DNA of 64,000 nt from Cryomorpha sp963748925. Lineage in GTDB: Bacteria; Bacteroidota; Bacteroidia; Flavobacteriales_D; Cryomorphaceae. The notes below the pieces were generated by a model. That model made no database searches. It was not told where the DNA came from and worked only from the letters and a program-made list of their open reading frames with translations. Position 1 is the stretch's first letter. Every line of letters starts with the position of its first letter. Positions 1-8,918 of this stretch are shown piece after piece. Location of the stretch: NCBI GenBank assembly GCA_963748925.1, contig CAVVKG010000008.1:62001-126000 (forward strand). Direction: 5' to 3'. Both the position numbers and the translations under genes were made by a program.

Positions 1-2
1 AT

Positions 3-881
3 GGGTTTGAATACACTCTCGACTTAGATTATAATGCCGGCGAGCCATCCAACCCTTATTCTCAAGTGCAAAAGCTCTGGTACCAAACTTACCAGTTTGG
101 CGATTTAGCCAATTTGCAGCCGGCTGAGGAGCTTACCATGCAATATCCGGTAAATACTACCGCAGCCAAGATCAAGTTGGTTTCTACAGGCCATGGATGG
201 GGTGTAGATGAAAATTCAGAAACTGAAAACACCAACAATGCAGCTGAGTTTAGTGAAAACACTCACAATATTTGGGTAGATGGGCAAGAGACTTTCGAAC
301 AGCACAACTGGAATGATTGCAACCCGAATCCTGATAACTGCAGCCCTCAGTCTGGAACATGGCAATTTGACCGTGCGGGCTGGTGTCCGGGATCAATTGC
401 GCAGTTTTTTGACTTCAACTTAAGCGATGTTTCTTCCGGTCAGGTTACCCTGGATTATGTATTTGACGAAAGCTATATCGATTATTGCCACCCCAACAAC
501 CCCGACTGTATAAGCGGTGTAACTTGCGATAATTGCGATGGTGGTTTTAATCCGCATTTGATTGTAAGCTCTTACCTCATATCAAAAGGCTCAGCGCCAC
601 TTGATGGTCCGGTAGGTATCAATGATATCGACAATTCATTTACAGCCTTTAATATCTATCCAAATCCTTCGACAGGGAAATTTAACATTGGGCTCGATGA
701 CAATTTGAATAAGATTGATGTCGTGATTTACGATCAGACTGGTAGATCTGTGAAAAAGATTCAGCGGGGCTTTCCTGGTAGAAATGTAGAAGTTGATATG
801 ACTGCTTTTGAATCGGGGATTTATATTGTTACGGTAACCACTGAGAAAGGAATCGGAAGTAAGGTTTTGGTTGTTATTTAA
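3..881 (+). CDS. PNGase F-like secreted protein with T9SS sorting domain (5' partial)
   Basis: The frame is open from the left edge, so the start lies outside the window. The visible part resembles the C-terminal domain of peptide-N-glycosidase F, which removes N-linked glycans from glycoproteins: a GHGWG motif, then Cys-rich segments around CNPNPDNC and the sequence GTWQFDRAGWCPG. The last ~80 residues form a T9SS type A sorting domain (YPNPSTGKFNI ... GIYIVTVTT ... SKVLVV), so the protein should be exported across the outer membrane and either anchored or released. Whether the enzyme is active cannot be judged, because the N-terminal domain with most catalytic acids is missing. The sorting domain is certain; the PNGase assignment rests on motif recognition. 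Confidence 0.7.
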   Translation, partial: GFEYTLDLDYNAGEPSNPYSQVQKLWYQTYQFGDLANLQPAEELTMQYPVNTTAAKIKLVSTGHGWGVDENSETENTNNAAEFSENTHNIWVDGQETFEQHNWNDCNPNPDNCSPQSGTWQFDRAGWCPGSIAQFFDFNLSDVSSGQVTLDYVFDESYIDYCHPNNPDCISGVTCDNCDGGFNPHLIVSSYLISKGSAPLDGPVGINDIDNSFTAFNIYPNPSTGKFNIGLDDNLNKIDVVIYDQTGRSVKKIQRGFPGRNVEVDMTAFESGIYIVTVTTEKGIGSKVLVVI

Positions 882-888
882 TTAACCG

Positions 889-945
889 GCAATCGGCAAT
901 AAGGAAATAGGCAACGTGCAATTGGCAACTTGCAATTGGCAGTAC
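889..945. repeat. Degenerate 7-bp tandem repeat (GCAAnnn)
   Basis: Eight consecutive units of 7 (one of 8) bp, each starting GCA or GGA: GCAATCG, GCAATAA, GGAAATAG, GCAACGT, GCAATTG, GCAACTT, GCAATTG, GCAGTAC. It starts 8 bp after a stop codon. Tracts of the same period occur at 6006-6033 and 12330-12392. Confidence 0.75.
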
Positions 946-1069
946 TTCGTGATAAAGCTGACGCTATTTAGTTGAAATTTAGGTTAGTCGGGCCGAATGG
1001 ATTTAGTTAACTGGTGATACATAATATACGATCAGTTGCTTAATACCTTTCAGGATACTTACCGCCCAC

Positions 1070-1263
1070 GCTCGCGTCTCGCGAGGGTGGCTTCATCTTG
1101 CGTCTCGCAAGGCTTACTATAAACTAACTTTTAAGTAAGGAAAGAACTTGGGAATAAAGTAATATTATCCAAGCGAACCCGGCAGGATGCCGGAAAATAA
1201 GTCCCTCGCGAGACGCGAAGCGACAGCAGTAACACACTTTTCCTCACGCTCGCGTCTCGAGAG
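1070..1263. repeat. Cluster of four 15-nt hairpins of the form CTCGCG-TCT-CGCGAG
   Basis: Copies at 1071-1085 (perfect 6-bp stem, TCT loop), 1097-1111 (CTTGCG-TCT-CGCAAG, stem kept by paired changes), 1205-1219 (opposite orientation, AGA loop) and 1249-1263 (imperfect). Copies in opposite orientation can also pair with each other over ~15 bp. They lie between convergent genes and may act as bidirectional terminators or be small mobile repeats. Confidence 0.65.
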
Positions 1264-1394
1264 AGCCAAGCTGGGTGTAGCATCGCCAACAATCCCTTAT
1301 AGGTTCTATCTGCGTAGTTAATGTCGAGTAGGAAATGATTGTATCCTGACGAAATTTATCTAGCAGCTAAAGGCTTAAAGCTTGAGGCTCAAAA

Positions 1395-3701
1395 TCAAAG
1401 CTCGTAAACACTCTTATTAAAAATGGTGTAACCAAAGTTGAAAAAGAAACTCCACGGCCCTTCTTCACGGTTGTCGTAGTAGTTTAGGTTTAGGCTCACA
1501 GGTCCCAAAGGACTGTGGTATACCAGGGTGCTTGAGCCAATAAAGTAGCGGCTTTCGGCTGGATCGCTAAATACAGCCTTATTGTTTGCATCAGGGACGA
1601 TTGCCTGCCCCGGAAGTAAGACAAACCCTTCCAATCTGAAATCAATATTCTTGCGTATGGCCACGATAGATGAGAGACCGAGTCCGAGGTATTCTGTGGT
1701 TCTGAACTCCTGAATAAATATGGTTTTGCTCTCTGGAATTGGTTGATAAGCAGGAGCTGAAATAATAGATGCGTAGTAATTCTCAAAAAAAGGTTTGTTC
1801 GAATACAATCCTTCAATGTCAATTCCTAATGTTACAGGCCCGAGGCTTGGAAAGTATTTTTGGTATTTCAGTTTCGTTTCAACCCACGCATGATTGTCCT
1901 TGAATTCTTCCGTGATATTTCCGGTCGTTCCGTAATCGGTTCTTTCATTACCTGTTACACCACGTACAGACACTTGAAGTCTTGATCCTTTGCTTGCATA
2001 TTGCTTACGGTTAAGCGTATTTCTATCGATTCCCGTAGCCATTGTTCCAAAATCAAAGTTGGTAAGATCAGCGGTGTCGAGTACAGTAAAATCATCTGAT
2101 TGATAGTAGCGATCCTCGTTTTGGCCATACCTTATATCACCCAGAAGAACTGTGTTATGACCCAGGGAAAGTCGATATTCGAAACCTCCATAAAGTTCGT
2201 TTTTAATAATGTAAGAGGGTCGTGATAGTTCAAAGAAAGTCGCGAAACTTCTAAAATAATCCCACCTGTTGGCCACAAAATGAGGGGAAATGCTCATTTG
2301 AGTTTTACCACCAAAATCAAGGTTAGCTTTTACCAGAAACGATCCGTAAAATTTCCCGAAATAGCTGTTTGCCATCAGGCTCGCCGATGTTCTCCCAAAA
2401 AGATTGTACTTTAAACCAACATACCCAATATTAATGGGTCTGGATGAGAAGTTTCCTCCAAAGTAGAGTGTGAGATCTTTCTCTCTTCGCACTCTTAAAT
2501 CTATATCGTATAGGCTTTTTACTGAGTCATATTTTGCTAAAGGTTGCAAATACTTAATCTTACCATCCTGAGCCAGCCGTAAATACTGCGGTTTAAAATC
2601 GGCAAATGTAAAATTTGAGTCTGCCGGGTCTTTTCCTAAAGTTGATTCTACATATTCAACCTGTTGGTCATTCAAATCACCGCTAATCGTTATATCTCCT
2701 ATGTGTTTATCAGGGAAATCAGCATTAAATTCCGATCGCATTATATTCAGATCCTGAGCCGTCCGTCTGGCATTGACTGTTATGGCTTTAATCTCGGCAA
2801 GTTTATCTATCGTGGCATTATACCCCTGAGCTATTTCTGCGTCAATTTGAGAAAAATCAAAAACTCCGATTTCGGAACTGGGTTCTATAATTACGCCTTC
2901 CTCACATTTGAGTGTAAAATCGCGGGGACTGGTTATCATATTTCTCACAAGCGAAAGCAAATCATCTTCATCTGGAGGCTCGATTTGTGATGCGACGTTG
3001 CTCCCAATAATTACATCCGGCATGAAAGCATCGTACATCACATCAGCAGGAAAATTGTTGTAGAGTCCGCCATCAAAGAGTAAGGTACTATCTACAATTA
3101 CCGGCTTGTAATAAAAAGGGTAAGTCGTAGAGGCGCGCAAGGCCAGGGCGAGGCTTCCTTCGCTAAATACTACTTCTTCTTTTTGAACAATGTCTGATGC
3201 GACGCACCTGAAAGGAATCATTAGGCTGTCAAAATCGTAATGAGCTTTGGCTGCTGGTTGTTCAAAGAAATTGAGCAACATGTATTCCATCAGGTCGGGT
3301 GTAACCAGGTTGGTCGGGATGGAATTACGGAGAAGCCGCTTAGGAGAAATCTTTAGCCGGAATATGGAGGCGTCTGTAAGGTCTTCAGTAAAATAGAAAA
3401 CATCTTTATCAGAAAACTCGCCCGTTACGGCCAGTACGAAATCTTCGTCTTTTACAAATTCGGTAATTTCTTCAATGGTGTATCCCGAAGCATAAAAAGC
3501 TCCAATCAGCGCTCCCATTGATGTTCCACTGATGTAATCAATAGGAATGTCATTTTCTTCCAATGCTTTGAGAACCCCAATATGAGCAAGCCCGGCAGCA
3601 CCACCACCACTCAGAACAAGGCCTACCTTCTGAGCCTTCGCAGAACCTATGCAAAGAACTAATAGGAGTATCAAAAAAAGTGAAAGATGCGTGTTTTTCA
3701 T
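1395..3701 (-). CDS. Patatin-like phospholipase with C-terminal outer-membrane beta-barrel
   Basis: A 768-residue protein with a signal peptide (~1-23) ending AKAQ. The patatin domain follows: oxyanion loop SGGGAAG at 31-37, nucleophile Ser61 in GTSMG, and catalytic Asp210 in DGG. A POTRA-like segment (~330-400) and a Bam/TamA-type surface-antigen barrel make up the C-terminal half. The layout matches the PlpD-like type Vd family, in which a lipase is tethered to its own barrel; here it should act on lipids at or outside the outer membrane. All catalytic residues are present. It precedes, with a 58-bp gap, the BtuF-like/CBS pair on the same strand, so co-transcription is possible. Confidence 0.88.
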   Translation of the reverse strand: MKNTHLSLFLILLLVLCIGSAKAQKVGLVLSGGGAAGLAHIGVLKALEENDIPIDYISGTSMGALIGAFYASGYTIEEITEFVKDEDFVLAVTGEFSDKDVFYFTEDLTDASIFRLKISPKRLLRNSIPTNLVTPDLMEYMLLNFFEQPAAKAHYDFDSLMIPFRCVASDIVQKEEVVFSEGSLALALRASTTYPFYYKPVIVDSTLLFDGGLYNNFPADVMYDAFMPDVIIGSNVASQIEPPDEDDLLSLVRNMITSPRDFTLKCEEGVIIEPSSEIGVFDFSQIDAEIAQGYNATIDKLAEIKAITVNARRTAQDLNIMRSEFNADFPDKHIGDITISGDLNDQQVEYVESTLGKDPADSNFTFADFKPQYLRLAQDGKIKYLQPLAKYDSVKSLYDIDLRVRREKDLTLYFGGNFSSRPINIGYVGLKYNLFGRTSASLMANSYFGKFYGSFLVKANLDFGGKTQMSISPHFVANRWDYFRSFATFFELSRPSYIIKNELYGGFEYRLSLGHNTVLLGDIRYGQNEDRYYQSDDFTVLDTADLTNFDFGTMATGIDRNTLNRKQYASKGSRLQVSVRGVTGNERTDYGTTGNITEEFKDNHAWVETKLKYQKYFPSLGPVTLGIDIEGLYSNKPFFENYYASIISAPAYQPIPESKTIFIQEFRTTEYLGLGLSSIVAIRKNIDFRLEGFVLLPGQAIVPDANNKAVFSDPAESRYFIGSSTLVYHSPLGPVSLNLNYYDNREEGPWSFFFNFGYTIFNKSVYEL

Positions 3702-3759
3702 AGCCGCCTGCCGTACGGTAAAATTACATTTTTTGAATAGAGTTCAAACAAGAATAAGA

Positions 3760-4575
3760 TTAACGGTAAAAAGAGGGCAAATCTTGTACGAATCTTTGGA
3801 GGTACGGTAGGCAATGCAAAATTCGCGAGCCATACCACGAAAAAGCTTCTCCATCCACGAGTTTTACGGGCAGACCTGTCTCAGCGCCAATTTCTTTCAA
3901 GTGTTTGTCTTTAAATGGGTAAGGTTCAGAACTCAATAAAACGATTTCCGGGTTTATCGTTTTAATGTCTTCAATAGTAAGCTCCGGATATCTCAGACCC
4001 TTTTCGCCCCAATCTGATAAAGCATTTTGAACACCACAGAGGTTTAGCATTTTGGTGATAAATGTATCTGTGCCTGCAGCCATAAATGGATCTTTCCAGA
4101 TGAGGTACACGGCGCGCAAAGGTTCTTTATTGAGAGCCCTATTCTTTACAGTGCTCACGGCCTCAGTAATTTCAGAATTTAGTTTTTGCGCCTGGCTCAC
4201 ATTACCCGAAAGGGCACCTATATCGAAAATGAAAGAATGAACATCGTCAAAACTTTCAATATCGCTTACATAAACCGGGTAGTTTTTCGCAAGCTCTTCT
4301 ACTTCATCGCGGTTGTTCTCCTCCTTATTGGCAATGATCAGGTCGGGATTTAAATCTTCTATTCGGTCTAAGTGAAGCTTTTTTGTGCCTCCAATATCCG
4401 TCTTAGCTTTCCGCAAATTTTCTGGGTGTACACAAAATTTGGTAACACCTACCAAACAGTCTTCCAACCCCAAATCGCATAGCAATTCGGTTAGGGATGG
4501 AACCAAAGAAACAATGCGCTTTGGAGCAACTTTTAGCTCAATTTTCCTTCCTATTTGATCCCTATATGCCGGCAT
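3760..4575 (-). CDS. BtuF-like helical-backbone metal/corrinoid-binding protein without signal peptide
   Basis: A 271-residue protein of the class III substrate-binding fold (COG0614; BtuF/FepB type): RIVSLVPSLTELL at ~20-32, then two alpha/beta lobes with NPDLIIANKEEN and NPEIVLLSSEP strands. Family members normally bind cobalamin, haem or siderophore in the periplasm for an ABC importer. This one starts directly at the fold, with no signal peptide or lipobox, and no permease or ATPase is adjacent, so it may be cytoplasmic. Its ATG shares one base with the stop of the upstream cystathionine beta-synthase gene (TAATG), implying coupled translation. That pairing suggests a role linked to cobalamin or homocysteine, which is inference. 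Confidence 0.8.
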   Translation of the reverse strand: MPAYRDQIGRKIELKVAPKRIVSLVPSLTELLCDLGLEDCLVGVTKFCVHPENLRKAKTDIGGTKKLHLDRIEDLNPDLIIANKEENNRDEVEELAKNYPVYVSDIESFDDVHSFIFDIGALSGNVSQAQKLNSEITEAVSTVKNRALNKEPLRAVYLIWKDPFMAAGTDTFITKMLNLCGVQNALSDWGEKGLRYPELTIEDIKTINPEIVLLSSEPYPFKDKHLKEIGAETGLPVKLVDGEAFSWYGSRILHCLPYLQRFVQDLPSFYR

Positions 4576-5945
4576 TAATGCAAGGCGGCAATCAGATCAT
4601 GACGCGTAATAATGTGGTGCTTGCTGTCATCGATTTTCACCATTACAGCGGAAACATTTTTGTTCACCATTTTCATCACGTCTTTCAAGTCCATATCGCT
4701 ATCTACAACAGGAAACGGGATAGCCATGATATCCTTAATTTTCATATTGTCAATAGATTTATTTTCAACCATCAAATCGAATATAGCGCGTTCATCAATC
4801 GAGCCTACAAACTTACCATCCTGTACAACGGGTATTTGGGAAATATCATATTTGCGTAGCTTTTCAATCGCGTGTGAAACCAGTTCTTCAGTACCAATAG
4901 TAAGCAAAGGCTTATCACCATGCTTATTAACCAGGTCAAGAGCCGATTTATTTCTGTCATTAAGGAAACCTCTGTCACGCATCCAATCATCGTTATAAAC
5001 TTTACCTACATAGCGAGATCCATGGTCGTGAAAGAGAACAACCACAACGTCGTCTTCAGTTAACTCATCTTTCATTTGCTCAATAACGCCATATGCAGAT
5101 CCGGCAGAGTAACCCATGAAAAGGCCTTCTTTGCGTGCCAATTCACGTGTATAAACAGCGCCGTCTTTATCCGTTACTTTCTCAAAATGGTCAATAATAT
5201 CGAAATCTACGTTCTTAGGTAGAATGTCTTCACCAATACCCTCAGTTATGTACGAGTAGATTTCATTTTCATCAAATTCTTTCGTCTCGTGGTATTTTTT
5301 GAAAACCGAACCATAGGTATCAGCACCCCAAAGTTTGATGTTCGGATTCTTTTCTTTCAGGTATTTTCCAACGCCCGATATTGTTCCACCGGTTCCAACG
5401 CCTACTACAAAGTGTGTGATTTTACCTTCTGTCTGCTCCCAAATTTCGGGACCTGTAGTAAGGTAGTGCGCACGCGCATTGCCCGGGTTATCGTATTGAT
5501 ATGGATAAAAAGAGTTTGGTATTTCTTTGTTAAGTCTCGAAGCTACAGAGTAGTATGAATCAGGATGATCTGGTGATACATTTGTTGGACAAACATATAC
5601 TTCTGCGCCCATGGCACGAAGGATATCCATTTTTTCCTTACTCTGCTTGTCGCTAAGCGTGCAAATAAGCTTGTATCCTTTAACGATACAGGCGAGGGCA
5701 AGGCCCATTCCTGTATTTCCCGAAGTACATTCTATTACAGTCCCGCCTGGCTTCAATTTTCCCGATGCCTCGGCATCTTCAATCATCTGCAATGCCATGC
5801 GGTCTTTCACACTGTGACCGGGATTAAAATACTCTACTTTAGCATAAATCTTTGCAGGAATGTGCTTGCAAATTTTGTTCATGCGAATAAGCGGTGTATC
5901 ACCAATAGTCTCTAATATATTGTTGTAAGCTTTTCTGAATGCCAT
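4575..5945 (-). CDS. cbs: Cystathionine beta-synthase (PLP domain + two CBS domains)
   Basis: A 456-residue fold-type II PLP enzyme condensing serine with homocysteine to cystathionine (or acting as a cysteine synthase). The PLP lysine sits in NPGHSVKDRMA near residue 45, the substrate loop is TSGNTGMG, and the phosphate loop GVGTGGTISG. Two CBS domains (~335-456) form the regulatory C-terminus, the bacterial/eukaryotic CBS layout. ATG 5945 (MAFRKAYNN) is preferred over an upstream in-frame TTG at 5963 because it matches family N-termini and a promoter element overlaps the TTG region. Its stop overlaps the next gene's start (TAATG). Confidence 0.93.
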   Translation of the reverse strand: MAFRKAYNNILETIGDTPLIRMNKICKHIPAKIYAKVEYFNPGHSVKDRMALQMIEDAEASGKLKPGGTVIECTSGNTGMGLALACIVKGYKLICTLSDKQSKEKMDILRAMGAEVYVCPTNVSPDHPDSYYSVASRLNKEIPNSFYPYQYDNPGNARAHYLTTGPEIWEQTEGKITHFVVGVGTGGTISGVGKYLKEKNPNIKLWGADTYGSVFKKYHETKEFDENEIYSYITEGIGEDILPKNVDFDIIDHFEKVTDKDGAVYTRELARKEGLFMGYSAGSAYGVIEQMKDELTEDDVVVVLFHDHGSRYVGKVYNDDWMRDRGFLNDRNKSALDLVNKHGDKPLLTIGTEELVSHAIEKLRKYDISQIPVVQDGKFVGSIDERAIFDLMVENKSIDNMKIKDIMAIPFPVVDSDMDLKDVMKMVNKNVSAVMVKIDDSKHHIITRHDLIAALH

Positions 5946-5960
5946 GCTATAAATTTTGTG

Positions 5961-5968
5961 CAAAAATA
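5961..5968 (-). promoter_or_regulatory. Candidate -7 element TATTTTTG of cbs
   Basis: A match to the Bacteroidota TAnnTTTG consensus, with its end 15 bp before the chosen cbs ATG. It argues against the upstream TTG start. No clear -33 TTG was seen. Confidence 0.5.
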
Positions 5969-6005
5969 CACATCTTGATTCGATTTTTAAAAGGGAGGTT
6001 TAATG

Positions 6006-6033
6006 CGAATTACGAATTACGAATTACGAATTA
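6006..6033. repeat. Four tandem copies of CGAATTA
   Basis: Four exact 7-bp units in direct succession, 60 bp upstream of cbs. It has the same period as the tracts at 889-945 and 12330-12392 but a different core. Confidence 0.85.
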
Positions 6034-6252
6034 TGAGTGAGGGAATAATGAATCAATTACGCAACCCGTCGTGAGAGAGTGTGTGCTCGGGAAAATGTCA
6101 CAATGATCAATGTTAGAAATAAGAACAGGAAGATTTAAGATGGCAAGGTTTATTTGTTCCATTGAGTTTAGTTTCCAGAGAGAAGCATTGTAGCGAATCT
6201 CAATGTTGTCCAAATGACATATAAATTGTAAAATTACGGTTGAAAGTGGGGT

Positions 6253-6287
6253 GGTGTAGTTCCCAAAATGATTAGGGCTACTGCACC
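6253..6287. promoter_or_regulatory. Inverted repeat upstream of the LytTR regulator
   Basis: GGTGTAGT pairs with ACTGCACC (one G-T wobble). After a small internal loop, CCC pairs with GGG, leaving a 10-nt loop. It ends 59 bp before the regulator's start and has no U-run on either strand, so an operator or leader structure is more likely than a terminator. Confidence 0.4.
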
Positions 6288-6345
6288 AAAATTCCCATGC
6301 TCGTCTTCAGTTAGCCCACATAATTCACACTAGAATATTACGTTT

Positions 6346-7182
6346 TTGAGTTTTCTTAATAAACAAATCCACTTTACATCCTCTCTGAAAGGAAAATTTT
6401 TAGTTGGATTAATATTAGGTACTTTTCTATCTTTTGTAATCATTTTTCTTGAACCATTTGATACGAATCAATTCGAATCTAAGAATAGATTTTTGTTGCT
6501 GACAGGTTTTGGAATTGTGTTTTTTGGAGCTTATTTTATCCTAAGTGTTATGGAAAATGCTTATTATCATAAGGTTAATAAGAGCTGGTTGACGTTTTAT
6601 GAGATTATTTCAATAGTTATCATTTTTTCTGTCTCGGGTACATTTATCTTTTTGTACAACCACCTAATAGTAAATGATGAAGTTTATTCTCTGGAAATGC
6701 ATTTGCGGTATTATAAGAGTATTGTGATTTTTATGATTCCTATTTTTGCTCCACTAGCTATTTATTTAAGGCAAAAATTTGGCGAGTTGATCGTTCCTGT
6801 ATCACCTGATACTTTTATCATATCGGGAGAGAATAAAAATGAATTATTAGAATTACGAAAGAGCGAAATATTATATATCCAGTCTGTGGAAAACTACATT
6901 GAGATATGTTTTGTAGATGCCCGAGAAAAGTTGGTTTCGAAAACGTTCAGACAAACGCTCACAAACGTTCATCAACAGTTACCCTTTTTAGAAAAATGCC
7001 ATAGGTCTTATCTCGTAAACCTTAATAATGTGAGTGGCATAACGGGTAATTCTCAGAGTGCAAAAATTTCTTTTCGAAATATTGACAAAGAAATACCCCT
7101 TTCAAAATCACTTTACAAAGAACTAAAAACAAAGGTTCTTGAAAGATTAAATCAGGATCACCAAAATTCCCCTATCCATTAG
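6346..7182 (+). CDS. Membrane-anchored LytTR-domain DNA-binding regulator
   Basis: A 278-residue protein with four predicted transmembrane helices (~18-40, 46-70, 80-105, 122-140) followed by a LytTR DNA-binding domain (~160-270; motifs LYIQSVENYIEI, CHRSYLVNLNNV). It has no receiver domain, so any signal must come through the membrane part. TTG at 6346 is the most plausible start, because an in-frame TAG lies at 6331 and no ATG intervenes. The S41 protease gene follows 179 bp downstream on the same strand, and its upstream region contains a LytTR-type direct repeat, making that gene the likely target. Confidence 0.82.
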   Translation: MSFLNKQIHFTSSLKGKFLVGLILGTFLSFVIIFLEPFDTNQFESKNRFLLLTGFGIVFFGAYFILSVMENAYYHKVNKSWLTFYEIISIVIIFSVSGTFIFLYNHLIVNDEVYSLEMHLRYYKSIVIFMIPIFAPLAIYLRQKFGELIVPVSPDTFIISGENKNELLELRKSEILYIQSVENYIEICFVDAREKLVSKTFRQTLTNVHQQLPFLEKCHRSYLVNLNNVSGITGNSQSAKISFRNIDKEIPLSKSLYKELKTKVLERLNQDHQNSPIH

Positions 7183-7306
7183 TCAAAATAATTAGCAATT
7201 CATCACTTATTGTTGATACAAGGGCGATTTAGCATTTCATTTGCAAAACCATCTCCAAATCAATCTTCACCAACTATTTTATGCGGTTAAGTGCCCTATA
7301 GAATCG

Positions 7307-7338
7307 ACAATGGAGCTGATTTAAATTAAACAATGGAG
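7307..7338 (+). promoter_or_regulatory. Candidate LytTR operator: ACAATGGAG-N14-ACAATGGAG
   Basis: Two identical 9-bp direct repeats at 7307-7315 and 7330-7338, separated by an AT-rich 14-bp spacer and ending 23 bp before the S41 protease ATG. LytTR proteins such as AgrA bind paired 9-bp direct repeats (AgrA half-site ACAGTTAAG) spaced by ~12 bp; six of nine bases agree. The regulator gene is immediately upstream. Confidence 0.5.
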
Positions 7339-7361
7339 ATGCGAAAACTTAAATCTGTAGA

Positions 7362-8744
7362 ATGATGCGAATTTCAAATTCAAGGAGATTATTGGCTGCT
7401 CTTTTCTTTTTTTTAGCCCCGACTCTGGTATTTTCACAAAACAACCGGGACCAATGGAAAACGGAAATAAGCATTGATGATGGTAGCTTTTTGCTTACCA
7501 CATTTTTAGATGTAGTAAAAGATAAAAATGAAGCCACCTTAACATCACCAAAGAACGCAGATGCCAGGGTGGTTGGGTGGACTAAAGCCAGAACGGGTAG
7601 ATTGTTTGGCAAAAGTCCCAAAAAAGGAATTCTATTAACTATTAACGCTATTCAAAAGGGTGATAGTCTGGTGGGAAGTGCGCTGCTTCCCGCTTTGGGT
7701 AAAACTCAATTTAAAGGGAACCTAACAGAAAGCGCTTTATCAGGAGAGTTAATAATGAATGATACCTTAGTGGTCGGCACAATATCAGGAAGGCCGACCC
7801 GGGAGAATTATTTGAATTTCAGATATCTTTATCAATCGATTATTGACACTGTTCAAGCCAATATTTATTCTAAAGAGGTTCTCCAAACTAAAGAATGGTT
7901 AAAGTTTAAAAAGAGCTTTAAGAAATTGTGTGATAAGGCAACTGATGATCTGGAACTTTTGATAGGTTTTAGTATGATGAGTTCCAATCTACCATTTAGC
8001 CATTTGTTCCTGATGATGCAGGAGGATGAGATTGAAGAGGACAGTGATGAATTAACAAATGAGAAAACTGTATTTTTTGAAGAGAAAGGCAATAATACAG
8101 CCTATTTGAGAGTGGAAAATTTCAGTTCATCTGAGGGAGAGCTTTCTGAAATTCTTCCAAAAATTGTCAATAATAAGGCTTATCAAAATCTAATTATAGA
8201 TTTAAGAAACAACGGTGGAGGAGGAATTGAAGCTGCAAATGAATTCGGGCGTCATATTATCAACGAGTCTTTGGATATAGGTTATTTTGTAACAAATAAG
8301 TTAGACTACGATGGGTTTGATGCCGCACTTTTCGAAACTCTTCCGGAAGCTAAACCACAGACCACCGAAGAGTTTATAACAGATCTTAAATCTGGTCGGG
8401 GAGCCAAGCTTGTTTTTAACAAATCTGAAGTGCCGGTATTTTCGGGTAAAATATATATTCTTACGAATGAGAATACCGCCAGTACATGCGAACCCATTGT
8501 CTATTTGCTAAAAGAAAAGAAAAAGGCGACTATTATTATTGGGGAAAATACGGCCGGGGCAATGCTCAGTGCAGCCCTTTTTGAAATTGAAGGAAAGTAT
8601 AAGTTGTACCTTCCTCTGGCAGACTTCTATACGTATGACGGTATGCGGTTAGACCAGACAGGAGTTAAACCGGATATCGAAACGAGTTCAGATGATGCTT
8701 TAATCAAAGCCTTAGAAATTATTGAGGCAGATACTGCTCATTAA
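7362..8744 (+). CDS. Secreted S41-family (tail-specific-like) peptidase
   Basis: A 460-residue protein with a signal peptide ending FSQ (~26). The N-terminal ~200 residues are not recognised: a beta-rich segment, then a helical stretch. The S41 protease core spans ~240-455: LIIDLRNNGGGGIEA at 277-291, the nucleophile-region motif TNENTAST with candidate Ser374, and IGENTAGAM at 394-401. No PDZ domain was apparent, unlike Ctp proteases. The start may be ATG 7362 or ATG 7365. Regulation by the upstream LytTR protein is inferred from the direct repeat just upstream. Confidence 0.8.
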   Translation: MMRISNSRRLLAALFFFLAPTLVFSQNNRDQWKTEISIDDGSFLLTTFLDVVKDKNEATLTSPKNADARVVGWTKARTGRLFGKSPKKGILLTINAIQKGDSLVGSALLPALGKTQFKGNLTESALSGELIMNDTLVVGTISGRPTRENYLNFRYLYQSIIDTVQANIYSKEVLQTKEWLKFKKSFKKLCDKATDDLELLIGFSMMSSNLPFSHLFLMMQEDEIEEDSDELTNEKTVFFEEKGNNTAYLRVENFSSSEGELSEILPKIVNNKAYQNLIIDLRNNGGGGIEAANEFGRHIINESLDIGYFVTNKLDYDGFDAALFETLPEAKPQTTEEFITDLKSGRGAKLVFNKSEVPVFSGKIYILTNENTASTCEPIVYLLKEKKKATIIIGENTAGAMLSAALFEIEGKYKLYLPLADFYTYDGMRLDQTGVKPDIETSSDDALIKALEIIEADTAH

Positions 8745-8918
8745 AGTTTTTAGATAATGACTGTCCACAAGTTAAATTGTCCAGGTCAGAGTTTAGAATG
8801 TCAAGTTTTCCGGTCGAGCCGAAAGTATAGGCTATCGAACTATTAGAAACCAAGCAGTTTCTGCCTAAAGTTGTGCGATGTAAGTCAAGTTAAGAGGCTA
8901 GGAGACTATAGAGAGATA

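Larger units (their letters stand above)
882..1394. other. 513-bp convergent intergenic region, no gene
   Basis: It lies between the 3' ends of two convergent genes. It holds a 7-bp-periodic tract at its left end and four 15-nt hairpins (listed separately). No convincing ORF, tRNA or poly-T terminator was seen in the remainder. Confidence 0.7.
5969..6345. other. Divergent intergenic region without a gene
   Basis: About 380 bp between the cbs promoter and the LytTR gene. It holds a 7-bp repeat tract (6006-6033) and an inverted repeat (6253-6287). A 60-codon open frame at 6031-6213 on the minus strand has no recognisable features and was not accepted as a gene. Confidence 0.6.

Noticed and set aside
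6031..6213. 60-codon open frame on the minus strand
   Set aside because: No signal, motif or promoter; lies in a repeat-bearing divergent spacer.
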